From contig CAVSMH010000012.1 of NCBI GenBank assembly GCA_963728965.1, positions 124,001 to 188,000 on the forward strand: 64,000 bases of DNA, written 5' to 3'. The DNA comes from DASQZT01 sp963728965. Its GTDB lineage: Bacteria > Acidobacteriota > Terriglobia > Bryobacterales > Bryobacteraceae. The stretch's first letter is position 1. The number at the start of each line of letters is the position of its first letter. Below the pieces are notes generated by a model. The model saw nothing but the letters and a program-made list of their open reading frames with translations, was not told the DNA's origin and did no database searches. Positions 35,196-43,399 of this stretch are shown here, one piece after another. The position numbers were made by a program, and so were the translations under genes.

Positions 35196-36089
35196 TCAGG
35201 CAGCGGCGGCCTCGACAATCTTGACACTGGCGCTGGCGCCGATGCGCGTGGCGCCGGCGGCGGTCATCCTTCTCAAGTCTTCGAGCGTGCGAATGCCGCC
35301 GGAGGCTTTCACCCCCATCTCCTGCCCCACCACGCTGCGCATCAGCGCGATATCCTGCGCCGTCGCGCCCGCCGGTCCGAAGCCCGTCGAGGTCTTGACG
35401 AAATCCGCTCCGGCCAGTTTCGACAAGGTGCAGGCCACCGCCTTCTGATTGTCGTCGAGCAAGGCGGTCTCGAGAATCACTTTGACGATGGCGCCGGCTT
35501 CGTGAGCCACCTTGACCACCTGCTGGATGTCGAGCTTGACGGCCTCGTGATCGCCCGAGCGCAGCGCGCCCACGTTGATGACCATGTCGACTTCCTGGGC
35601 GCCGGCGCGAATTGCCGCGGCCGCTTCGGCGACTTTGGCTTCCGTGCTGGTGGCTCCCAACGGGAATCCCACCACCGTGCAGACCTTCACCGGCGAGCCC
35701 GACAACTCGGCGCTCACCAGCGGCACCCAGTAGGGGTTGACGCACACGCTGGCGAAGCCGTACTGGCGGGCCTCCCGGCAGACCTTGACCACGTCCGCGC
35801 GCGTGGCTTCCGGCTTCAGCACCGTGTGATCGATGAGCGCGGCGAGGCCGGGATCGATCCTGGTCAGCCGTTCGCTGGCCGAGACCCGGTCCGCGCCCGC
35901 CGCGATGATCTCTTTCGCGTTCCGCGCGCAGGTCTGCACGCAGCGCTGGACACAACCGGGGCAGACCTGGTCGGGGAGGTTGAGCCCCTCGCCCTTTTTG
36001 GGTGCGGGTGCAGCGGTCGTCGACCCCACGCGCGCCAGGATCTCCTCGCCGATTTGCGCAACCAATTGGTCCAGTTGGGTAGGTGTCAC
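35196..36089 (-). CDS. deoC: Deoxyribose-phosphate aldolase with N-terminal extension
   Basis: A 297-aa class I aldolase that splits 2-deoxyribose 5-phosphate into glyceraldehyde 3-phosphate and acetaldehyde. Catalytic residues are all present: Asp168 (VDMVINVG), Schiff-base Lys232 (VKTSTGFG) and Lys261 (KASGGIR). The first 80 residues are extra compared with E. coli. Residues 2-21 are a predicted amphipathic helix (LDQLVAQIGEEILARV), then an Ala/Pro/Lys linker, then a four-Cys cluster (Cys43, 46, 50, 54). The helix-plus-linker layout is that of bacterial-microcompartment cargo tags. GTG overlaps the RpiB stop by GTGA. Confidence 0.92.
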   Translation of the reverse strand: MTPTQLDQLVAQIGEEILARVGSTTAAPAPKKGEGLNLPDQVCPGCVQRCVQTCARNAKEIIAAGADRVSASERLTRIDPGLAALIDHTVLKPEATRADVVKVCREARQYGFASVCVNPYWVPLVSAELSGSPVKVCTVVGFPLGATSTEAKVAEAAAAIRAGAQEVDMVINVGALRSGDHEAVKLDIQQVVKVAHEAGAIVKVILETALLDDNQKAVACTLSKLAGADFVKTSTGFGPAGATAQDIALMRSVVGQEMGVKASGGIRTLEDLRRMTAAGATRIGASASVKIVEAAAA

Positions 36090-36709
36090 AGGGCGCCCTT
36101 TTTCAAGTACTGCCGCTCGATGTCGGTGATCTTCTGCACCCGCGCCTGGTGCCGCCCACCGCCAAAACCGGTGGTCAGCCAGGTGCGCAAAACGTCCTCG
36201 GCCTGGCTCTGGGTGATCAGTCGCGCACCTAGCGTAAGCACATTAGAATCATTGTGTTCTCGGCTATTGCGGGCAGAAGCTTTATCATAGCACAGGGCCG
36301 CTCGAATGCCCGGCACTTTGTTGGCGGCGATGGCCGAGCCGATGCCTGCGCCATCGATGACGATGCCGCGCGAGGCGGTGCCGGCGGCCACCAGTTCGGC
36401 CACTTTCAGCGCCAGGTCGGGGTAGTCGGCAGGCTTCTCTTCGAATACGCCGACGTCGCGCACCTGAAGTCCCAAGCCTTCGATGAGCGGCTTGAGCGCT
36501 TCCTTCAGGCGAAAGCCGCCGTGGTCGGCGCCGAGCGCGATGGTCCGCTCCGGCGGCGCCAGGGCCGACACCTGGTCTTCGGGCAACTCCACGATGCGGA
36601 CGCCTCGCGATGCAGCCACCTCGCGCGCGAAGGCCGTCACGATCGCCCCGAGCGGAACCCGCAATTCCCCGGCCTGGGGCACATCCTGTGCTGTGACCAC
36701 ACGTTTCAT
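36086..36709 (-). CDS. rpiB: RpiB-like ribose-5-phosphate isomerase with N-terminal extension
   Basis: A 207-aa protein whose residues 56-207 are RpiB (ALGADHGGFRLKEAL, ADYPDLA, AIAANKVPGIRAALC, HNDSNVL and GGRHQARVQ). The ATG at 36709 is used; the frame continues to a TTG eight codons upstream. Where E. coli has catalytic Cys66 and Thr68 (ICGTGVG), the sequence has Asp119 and Ala121 (IDGAGIG). M. tuberculosis-type RpiB uses a Glu instead of Cys, so an acidic residue may serve. About 55 N-terminal residues (AQDVPQAGELRVPLGAIV, TAFAREVAASRG) are an extra segment seen in microcompartment-associated enzymes. Confidence 0.88.
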   Translation of the reverse strand: MKRVVTAQDVPQAGELRVPLGAIVTAFAREVAASRGVRIVELPEDQVSALAPPERTIALGADHGGFRLKEALKPLIEGLGLQVRDVGVFEEKPADYPDLALKVAELVAAGTASRGIVIDGAGIGSAIAANKVPGIRAALCYDKASARNSREHNDSNVLTLGARLITQSQAEDVLRTWLTTGFGGGRHQARVQKITDIERQYLKKGAL

Positions 36710-36801
36710 AGTTTCGAGTTGCTGCGCGCGCAAGACCCGCTCCGGCCGGGCCGTCCCTACCTAAATCCGGGACCGCTGTACAATTCGTAAGGACCATTGT
36801 A

Positions 36802-38316
36802 ATGAAACACCGGGTATTGCTGTCTGGATTCCTGGTTGCCGGGGTGCTGTGGGGGCACCCGATGGGCAACTTCAGCGTGAGCCACTATAGCCGGATCGAG
36901 GTCACCGCGACGGGCGTGAAGCTCCACTACGTGCTCGACCTGGCCGAAATTCCCACCTTTCAGCTTCTGCAGGAATGGAGACTGGAGGCGTCGAGCCCCC
37001 GCGAGGAGCTCCAACGCCGCGCCGCCGAGCAGGCGCGGGAGTGGGTCCGGAATCTGCGCCTGGAGTGGAACGGGCGGGCGGCGATCCCGCAGTTTGAGCG
37101 CGCCGGCCTGGTGCTCGCCGAAGGCGCGGGCGGAATGCCGATCGTGCGCATTGCCGCGGACCTGCGCCTGGCGGCGGGACCCGGCCGGCTTACCTACGAG
37201 GATGGCAACTTTTCCGATCGCGCCGGCTGGAAGGAGATCGTCGTGGCCGCCGGAGCGGACGCGCGCGTCGATAAGGCGGTGCCTCGGGGCCAGGATCGCA
37301 GCCGCGAGTTGACCGCCTATCCGCAGGATCCCCTGATCGCGCCGCCCCAGGAGCTGCGGGCGGAGGTGGCCTGGCATGTTCGGGCTGCTCCGCCGGTGCA
37401 GGTAACCGCGGCTCGCCCGCATGTGACCGTCATGCATCCGCAGGCAGCCGGAACATCGCTGCCACCGGGACAGACCGCCCCCGGCACGGTGGTCCGCGGC
37501 GACTTCCTTTCCCGATTGCTCCACCAGGGAGACATCGGCTGGGGCGCCATGCTGATCGGACTGGTGGTGGCGTTCGGGCTGGGCGCCATTCACGCGCTAT
37601 CGCCGGGACACGGTAAGACCATTGTGGCGGCGTACCTGGTCGGCAGCCGCGGCACGCCCCGGCATGCCCTGTTCCTGGGCGGGATGGTGACGTTCACCCA
37701 CACCATCAGCGTCTTTTTTCTGGGCCTCACCACGCTGTTCCTGTCGCGCTACGTGCTGCCCGAGAAGATCTACCCGATATTGGGGGCGATCTCGGGATTG
37801 TCGATTGTCTGGATCGGCACCACCCTGTTCTTCAAGCGCCTGCGGGCCGCTCATGGCCATCACGCCCATGCCCACGAGCATCACCATCACAGCCACGCCG
37901 ATCATCACCACCATACCCACGACGACGCGCTGCTTCACGACCATGGCGACGGGCATGTCCACAGCCACGTTCCCGAAGGCGAGATCAGTATGGCGAGCCT
38001 GGTCGCCCTCGGCGCCAGCGGTGGACTGGTGCCTTGCCCCTCGGCGCTGGTACTGCTGTTGAGTTCGGTAGCGCTGGGGCGCGTTGCGCTCGGCCTGACT
38101 CTGCTGGTGGCGTTCAGCGCCGGCCTGGCGGTGGTGTTGAGCGGCATCGGCCTCGTGGTTCTTTATGCCAAACACCTGCTGCCGGGCAGCCGGAAAGCTA
38201 CCGAGAGCACGGCGTTCCGCTATCTCCCGGTAGCCTCGGCGGCGGTGATTGTCTGTGCGGGGGTCATCATGACGGGTGTGGCGCTGGGCGTCATTCGTCC
38301 GTTCGCCGGGGTGTGA
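36802..38316 (+). CDS. NicO/RcnA-like nickel-cobalt transporter with N-terminal fused domain
   Basis: A 504-aa membrane protein. A signal-like segment (1-18) and an approx. 220-residue extracytoplasmic beta domain (GHPMGNFSVSHYSRIEV) precede a NicO domain from about 250. Metal-transport motifs are HALSPGHGKTIVAAYL and TFTHTISVFFLG, and a long His/Asp-rich loop (about 350-395) follows the third NicO helix. GASGGLVPCPSALVLLL is the second conserved motif. The fold fits RcnA-type Ni/Co efflux. An AAGGA site 8 nt before the ATG and a TACAAT box (36779-36784) support this start. Confidence 0.87.
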   Translation: MKHRVLLSGFLVAGVLWGHPMGNFSVSHYSRIEVTATGVKLHYVLDLAEIPTFQLLQEWRLEASSPREELQRRAAEQAREWVRNLRLEWNGRAAIPQFERAGLVLAEGAGGMPIVRIAADLRLAAGPGRLTYEDGNFSDRAGWKEIVVAAGADARVDKAVPRGQDRSRELTAYPQDPLIAPPQELRAEVAWHVRAAPPVQVTAARPHVTVMHPQAAGTSLPPGQTAPGTVVRGDFLSRLLHQGDIGWGAMLIGLVVAFGLGAIHALSPGHGKTIVAAYLVGSRGTPRHALFLGGMVTFTHTISVFFLGLTTLFLSRYVLPEKIYPILGAISGLSIVWIGTTLFFKRLRAAHGHHAHAHEHHHHSHADHHHHTHDDALLHDHGDGHVHSHVPEGEISMASLVALGASGGLVPCPSALVLLLSSVALGRVALGLTLLVAFSAGLAVVLSGIGLVVLYAKHLLPGSRKATESTAFRYLPVASAAVIVCAGVIMTGVALGVIRPFAGV

Positions 38317-38411
38317 CGATCGCGTGCAGACTCCTCTTCACCTTGCCTGCGGCCTTGGCGAATTCCTGGAGCACAGTTTGCCGGAGGCGATCTCCGCGTC
38401 CGCCCTCGGCG

Positions 38412-40115
38412 CTACCCCAGCTCCAGCGTGCGCACGATAGGGTCGGGCTGGTCCTCATAAATCAGCGCGTCGTCCACCCCCAATTCGCGGCGCTCCAGCA
38501 GCCACAGGCCGAACAGCGCGGCCGCGCCCGCCGCATAGAACACCGCCAACTCTACCGGCGAGCGGAGCAGCGCGGCTTCCACCGTCGCCATGGTCCCGCA
38601 ATACGTGAGAAACGCGAACAGGTACAGCATGAACATCACCGCCATGCTGGTCTTGCCCGGAAAGTACGAACACGTGAACGGGATCTTGCGGAACCACACC
38701 AGCAGGATGTTCAGCATCAGCAGAGACAGCAGTAGGGCAAACGTGAGGTGAACTGTCCCGGCCCGCCATCCGCGGAAATAGAACTCCAGCGGCGCGAGCA
38801 GCAGGAACACCGGCAGAATGCCCATGGTCACGATCCATTTGCGCGCGGCGCGAATGTGCCTCACCCGATCCTCGCTTTCACAAACCTGGAAGATCCAGTT
38901 GGCGCGCAGTTCCGCCGGCAGGTTGAACGCCGCGCGCAGCCCCGAGACCAGGAAGAAGGAAAGCGTCAACGGCACTACCAGCAGGCCCGCGGCGTCGAAT
39001 GCCAGGATCGGCACCCCCGGCCTGACGCCGACCCGCACCAGCGTGGGCAGCGCCAGGGCGAAGGCAATCCCCGCGTACGTGGCTTGAAACAGCCGGTGCC
39101 GCGCGGTGCGCAGAATCGTGTTGCTGATGAAGTGGAAGGTAGCGCGCTCGAGCGGATGAGGCAGCAGCCACCGGTTCACCAGGACATCGAAAGCGCGGCG
39201 GATGCGTCCGGGACCAGTCCCGGCCGTTTCCAGGCTCTCCATCACGCGCCGCGCGTGCCGCCGGTATCCCGCCAGGTAGGAAACCGCGAACACGGCGCCG
39301 GCAATGCCGAGACCCCGCCAGGCCAGCGGAGCGAGATCGTGGAACATCGCCCCGCCCGGATGCCCGGGCAGCAGATCGAGGTACAGCGCCAGAAACCAGA
39401 ACGGCGGAAACCAGCGCAGCACCGGGCTGTGCCGTTCGAACAGCGGCCGCAGCGTGGCGCAGGTGAGGGGCGTCAGGAAGAGCACCGTAATCAGCAATCC
39501 CAGTGCGGCCATCTGCACCCATGGCGAGATCCGGCGGAACGCGCGGCCGGTCAGCAGATTGATCAATACCCCCTGCAAACCGGCAAACACCAGGGCCACG
39601 AAGACGCCGCCCGCCACCACCACCAGCGCGTGCACGCCCCACAGCGTATAAAGCACGGGCGCATGCCCGTTCTCGCCTGCCGAGACGGGCGGCCCCAGCA
39701 GCGCGCCGAAGAAGTTCGCGTCCACCACGAACAGCGACAGGAAACCCACCAGCGCAAACAGCTTGCCGGCAAAAACCTGACCCTGGCTGACCGGCAGCGG
39801 GGTAAGGATCAGGTAGTCTTTGCGGTCGGGAAACAGTGCGTCCCACTCCAACACCATCACCAGGCCCATGATCACCATGGAGTACACCACAAAGCTGTAG
39901 TAGTCGGTGATGAGCAGCCAGTTCTTCTCGAAGGGCCGATCGAAGTGGAGCTGTTGCGGCAGCATGTAGAACGGTACGAACATGCCGGGCGCGGCGATGA
40001 GCCCCAGCGCCTGCACCACGTTGGTGCGCATATCGCCCTGCTGCGAGACGATCTCGTTATCGAAGAAGCGGCCGAAGAAGTGGCGCACCAGCAGGGGCAG
40101 CGAAGATCGCATCAC
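38412..40115 (-). CDS. ABC-2 type exporter permease
   Basis: A 567-aa membrane protein with about 10-12 hydrophobic helices. It has no ATPase motifs of its own. Its start overlaps the ATP-binding gene by ATGA, so the two make one exporter. The segment WDALFPDRKDYLILTPLPVSQGQVFAGKL is typical of large ABC-2 permeases of this kind. The cargo is unknown. Confidence 0.83.
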   Translation of the reverse strand: MMRSSLPLLVRHFFGRFFDNEIVSQQGDMRTNVVQALGLIAAPGMFVPFYMLPQQLHFDRPFEKNWLLITDYYSFVVYSMVIMGLVMVLEWDALFPDRKDYLILTPLPVSQGQVFAGKLFALVGFLSLFVVDANFFGALLGPPVSAGENGHAPVLYTLWGVHALVVVAGGVFVALVFAGLQGVLINLLTGRAFRRISPWVQMAALGLLITVLFLTPLTCATLRPLFERHSPVLRWFPPFWFLALYLDLLPGHPGGAMFHDLAPLAWRGLGIAGAVFAVSYLAGYRRHARRVMESLETAGTGPGRIRRAFDVLVNRWLLPHPLERATFHFISNTILRTARHRLFQATYAGIAFALALPTLVRVGVRPGVPILAFDAAGLLVVPLTLSFFLVSGLRAAFNLPAELRANWIFQVCESEDRVRHIRAARKWIVTMGILPVFLLLAPLEFYFRGWRAGTVHLTFALLLSLLMLNILLVWFRKIPFTCSYFPGKTSMAVMFMLYLFAFLTYCGTMATVEAALLRSPVELAVFYAAGAAALFGLWLLERRELGVDDALIYEDQPDPIVRTLELG

Positions 40116-40879
40116 GCCTCCTGCATCACGGCTACGATGTCCCGCGCCGATGTTCCTACATCCTCCTGGTTGGCAAGCTGGCGGAAGATCTGTTCGAGCG
40201 AAGGCAGGTGCATGAGGTCCCTCAGCCGGCCTACTTCATCGTTGGCCACGACCTTCCCCTGGTACAACATGATCACCCGCGCGCAGACTTTTTCGGTGAT
40301 CTCCAGTACGTGCGAAATGTAGAGAATGGTTTTACCCTGTCGCGCCAGTTCCGCGATCAGCTCATGCAGCAGGAACGCACTGGCGATATCCAGCCCGTTT
40401 AGCGGCTCGTCGAAAATCAGCAACTCCGGGTCGTGCAGCAACGCCCCCGCAATCAGCACGCGCTGCCGCATTCCCTTGGAATAGGACGAAATCGGCGAGT
40501 AGCGGTGCTCGTGCAGCCAGAAGAGCCGCAACAGCTCGTTGGCCTTTCGCGCCACCAGGCGTTCCGGGAGTTGCCGCAACCGCCCGATCAGTTCCAGGTG
40601 TTCGAGGCCGGTGAGGTGTGGGTAGAGGTACGCTTCTTCGGGGACGTAACCCAGGCGCCGCTTGAATCCGATCAGGTCCGTGCGGATATCGCGGCCGTTC
40701 CACAGGATCTGCCCGGCACTCGGCGGGAGCAGGCCGGCAAGCATCTTGACCGTGGTGGATTTGCCCGATCCGTTCGGCCCCAGGTAACCGGTGACTCCTC
40801 CGGGAGGGACGGCGAAGGTCACGTGGTCCACCACGGCCAGGTTGCGATACTTCTTCGTCAGTCCTCGAACGTCCAGCAT
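40112..40879 (-). CDS. ABC transporter ATP-binding protein
   Basis: A 255-aa ATPase partner of the permease. Walker A is GPNGSGKSTTVKML, the signature is YSKGMRQRVLIAGAL and Walker B is ELLIFDEPLNGLD; the D-loop and H-loop (YISHVLEI) are present. Residues 1-215 make up the domain; the short C-terminal extension is without special motif. It is 54 bp downstream of mscL and could be read through from it. Confidence 0.92.
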   Translation of the reverse strand: MLDVRGLTKKYRNLAVVDHVTFAVPPGGVTGYLGPNGSGKSTTVKMLAGLLPPSAGQILWNGRDIRTDLIGFKRRLGYVPEEAYLYPHLTGLEHLELIGRLRQLPERLVARKANELLRLFWLHEHRYSPISSYSKGMRQRVLIAGALLHDPELLIFDEPLNGLDIASAFLLHELIAELARQGKTILYISHVLEITEKVCARVIMLYQGKVVANDEVGRLRDLMHLPSLEQIFRQLANQEDVGTSARDIVAVMQEA

Positions 40880-40933
40880 GCGATGTCCAGCCTGAACGGA
40901 TAGACACCGCCGCCATGGGAGAGGTTCCCGGCG

Positions 40934-41338
40934 TTATGCCAGCGGGCTGGTGCAGAAGGCGCAACGCTTGGCGGCGATCGGCACTTCGCTGAGACACTCG
41001 GGACACTTCTTGGTGGTCGGATCGGGCGGCTCCTCGCCGCGATGCAGCCGTGCAATCAATGTGTTTACCGGCAGCACCACGAAGAAGTACACCGCCGCGC
41101 CGATGAGCAGGAACGACACCAGCGCGTTGATGAAATCGCCGATCATGAACTTGCTGCCATTCACCGTGAAGATGATCGCGGAGAAATCCGGCTTGCCCAC
41201 CAGAGCGGCGATCAGCGGATTGATCAGGTCTTTGACCAGCGCGGTCACCACTGCGCCGAATGCGGTCCCGATGACCACCGCGACGGCCAGGTCGATCACG
41301 TTGCCGCGCAGCATGAATTGCTTGAAACCCTTCAACAT
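40934..41338 (-). CDS. mscL: Large-conductance mechanosensitive channel with zinc-ribbon tail
   Basis: A 134-aa MscL. Helix 1 is in VIDLAVAVVIGTAFGAVV and helix 2 in FINALVSFLLIGAAVYFFVV; LKGFKQFMLRGNV is the expected N-terminal helix. The C-terminus carries an extra CPECLSEVPIAAKRCAFC zinc ribbon instead of the usual acidic tail. The ATG at 41338 has AGGAGG 6 nt upstream; the longer frame is unsupported. It overlaps the end of the aminotransferase by 7 bp and relieves osmotic downshock. Confidence 0.92.
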   Translation of the reverse strand: MLKGFKQFMLRGNVIDLAVAVVIGTAFGAVVTALVKDLINPLIAALVGKPDFSAIIFTVNGSKFMIGDFINALVSFLLIGAAVYFFVVLPVNTLIARLHRGEEPPDPTTKKCPECLSEVPIAAKRCAFCTSPLA

Positions 41339-42513
41339 GGTTGCCTCCTCTCGATAAAGCTGGCGAGCCTTTCCATGGCCGGTTCGAGGATTCGCCGCTC
41401 CGCGGCATAGCAAATGCGGATGGAACCCTCGCCGCCCGCCCCGAACGCCACACCCGGCGCCAGACCTACGCGTGTCCCCTCGAGCAACCGGCGGCAGAAC
41501 GCGAAGGAATCCGTCAGACCTTCAATTCGTGGAAATAAGTAGAACGCGCCATCCGGACTGGGCACCGTCACTCCAGGCATACCGCGCAAGGCATCCAGGC
41601 AGAGGTCGCGATTCTGCTTGAGCCGTTCCAGCATGCGAAGCAGTTCTTCTTCGCCCGACTCCAGCGCCGTCTCGCCCGCCTTCTGCGCAAAACTGGGCGC
41701 GTGCGAAATGATGAACTCGTTGAGCTGGGTGGCCTTCGCGGCCAGGTCGCGCCGCGCCACCAGCCAGCCCACCCGCCAGCCGGTCATGCAGTAGCTCTTC
41801 GAAAACGAATGTACCACTATGACGGCGTCGTCGCGGGTGGCCATGCGCAGAATCGATGGCACCGGCTCTCCCAGGTGCGGCGCGGCGTAGTACAGCCGGT
41901 CGTAAACCTCGTCGGCCAGCAGCCACAGCCCATGCCGGCGGGCGAACTCCAGCAGCCCCCGCTGCTCCTGCTCGGTTGCCACCCAGCCCAGCGGATTCGA
42001 TGGCGACGTGTACAGCAGCAGGCGGGTGCGCGGTGTGAGCGCGGCTTCGAGCGAGGCGAAATCCACCCGGTACCGATCGCCGCAAAGCGGGTGCGGAATC
42101 TGGCGCACGGTGGCATTGGCCATCATCACGCTGGCAGAGCCGTTGGGCCACGCCGGCGTGAGCACCAGGGCCTCATCGCCGGGGTCGAGCGCGCAGCGGA
42201 TGGCCACGTTGAGAGCCTGCACTCCCGAGGCGGTGACCACGATTTCAGCAGCCGGGTCGAGCTCCACGCCGTGCAAGCGGCGGTAATTTCCCGCAATCGC
42301 GCGCCGCAGCGACGGCAGGCCCGCGTTTTCCGTGTAGAATGTGAAGCCCTCGTGGAGCGCACGGATGGCGGCCTCTTTGATGTATTCGGGCGTGGGGAGA
42401 TTGGACTCGCCGAAGTACAGGCGAAGGACGCCATCCATGGACATGGCGAGTTCCCCGATTTCGCGGATCCGCGAGTGGGGCACGTTTTCAACCGATTGGG
42501 CGACCTGCGGCAT
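41332..42513 (-). CDS. Class I/II pyridoxal-phosphate aminotransferase
   Basis: A 393-aa aspartate-aminotransferase-fold protein. The PLP Lys is in VHSFSKSYCMTGWRVGWLV and the Arg that binds the substrate carboxylate is in the C-terminal FGAGGEGSIRICYA. LLYTSPSNPLGWVATEQE is the cofactor-ring motif. The ATG at 42513 is chosen; a longer frame runs into the divergent isomerase gene. Substrate is not evident. It is translationally coupled to mscL. Confidence 0.87.
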   Translation of the reverse strand: MPQVAQSVENVPHSRIREIGELAMSMDGVLRLYFGESNLPTPEYIKEAAIRALHEGFTFYTENAGLPSLRRAIAGNYRRLHGVELDPAAEIVVTASGVQALNVAIRCALDPGDEALVLTPAWPNGSASVMMANATVRQIPHPLCGDRYRVDFASLEAALTPRTRLLLYTSPSNPLGWVATEQEQRGLLEFARRHGLWLLADEVYDRLYYAAPHLGEPVPSILRMATRDDAVIVVHSFSKSYCMTGWRVGWLVARRDLAAKATQLNEFIISHAPSFAQKAGETALESGEEELLRMLERLKQNRDLCLDALRGMPGVTVPSPDGAFYLFPRIEGLTDSFAFCRRLLEGTRVGLAPGVAFGAGGEGSIRICYAAERRILEPAMERLASFIERRQPC

Positions 42514-42538
42514 CCTGCCAATTATAATGAAGCTTCCG
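42514..42538. promoter_or_regulatory. Bidirectional leaderless-type promoter (42.5 kb)
   Basis: ATTATAAT carries overlapping -10 boxes for both strands. On the minus strand TATAAT (42526-42521) ends 7 nt before the aminotransferase ATG. On the plus strand TATAAT (42523-42528) ends 10 nt before the ATG at 42539; an in-frame ATG at 42527 lies inside the -10 box. No Shine-Dalgarno is seen on either side, so both transcripts would be leaderless or nearly so. Confidence 0.55.
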
Positions 42539-43399
42539 ATGCCTTTACACTTCCGTGTTGCCGCCATCACCGACGAGTTCTCTCCCGATATCGAGACCGC
42601 CGCGCGATCCATGGCCGAAGTCGGCATGACCGGCGCCGAGCTGCGTATGGTGTTCGGCAGGAATATCCTGGACTTGACCGACGAGGAGCTGGAGCGCGCG
42701 ATCGCCATTGTACGCGGACAAAGCCTCGAGATCGTTTCAATCGCTTCGCCGCTGCTCAAGTGCGTGCTGCCCGATGCGCCTGATGTGGACGCCCGTTTTC
42801 AACAGGACATCTTCGCCTCCCGGCATACCTTCGACGATCAGCCGCGGCTCGCCGCGAGGGCCTTCGAAACAGCCCGGCGCACCGGGGCGCGCATCATCCG
42901 CGTCTTCTCCTACTGGCGAACCGTGCGGCCGCAGGAGTGTTTCGACCGCATCGTGGCGGGACTTCGCGAGCTGGCGCTGCAGGCGGCGGATCACGGCGTC
43001 ATCATCGGCCTCGAAAACGAGCATGCGTGCAATATCGCGACCGGCGAAGAGACGGCACGCGTGCTGAGCGTGCTCGACCATCCGAATTTACAGGTCGTCT
43101 GGGATCCGGCGAACGCGCTGGTCTCCGGAGAGAGTCCCTATCCGGAAGGCTATGGCAAACTGCCGGTCCGCCGCATCGTACATGTTCACGCCAAGGATTG
43201 CGTCCGGGAAAACGGCAAACACGCCTGGTGTCCCCTGGGCGTAGGTGTCATCGACTGGAAGGGGCAGGTGGCCGCCCTGGCGCGCGACGGCTACACCGGC
43301 TGGCTGAGCCTCGAAACCCACTGGGGCGGTCCCGGCGGCGACAAGCACCAAGCCAGTATGATCTGCGGCCGCAACCTCACCGCCCTGGCTACGCCGTAA
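42539..43399 (+). CDS. Sugar phosphate isomerase/epimerase (TIM barrel)
   Basis: A 286-aa cytoplasmic xylose-isomerase-like TIM-barrel protein. Metal-site residues are suggested by GLENEHACN (Glu), VWDPANAL (Asp), HVHAKDC (His) and SLETHWG (Glu). The family converts or cleaves ketoses, inosose and related sugars. The ATG at 42539 is preferred to one 12 bp upstream that lies within the promoter box. The 3' end overlaps the convergent NmrA-like gene by 11 bp. Confidence 0.85.
   Translation: MPLHFRVAAITDEFSPDIETAARSMAEVGMTGAELRMVFGRNILDLTDEELERAIAIVRGQSLEIVSIASPLLKCVLPDAPDVDARFQQDIFASRHTFDDQPRLAARAFETARRTGARIIRVFSYWRTVRPQECFDRIVAGLRELALQAADHGVIIGLENEHACNIATGEETARVLSVLDHPNLQVVWDPANALVSGESPYPEGYGKLPVRRIVHVHAKDCVRENGKHAWCPLGVGVIDWKGQVAALARDGYTGWLSLETHWGGPGGDKHQASMICGRNLTALATP

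Noticed and set aside
37850..37980. Tandem CAC/CAT-rich tract in the NicO gene
   Set aside because: This is the His-rich metal-binding loop of the protein, not an independent DNA repeat or CRISPR.
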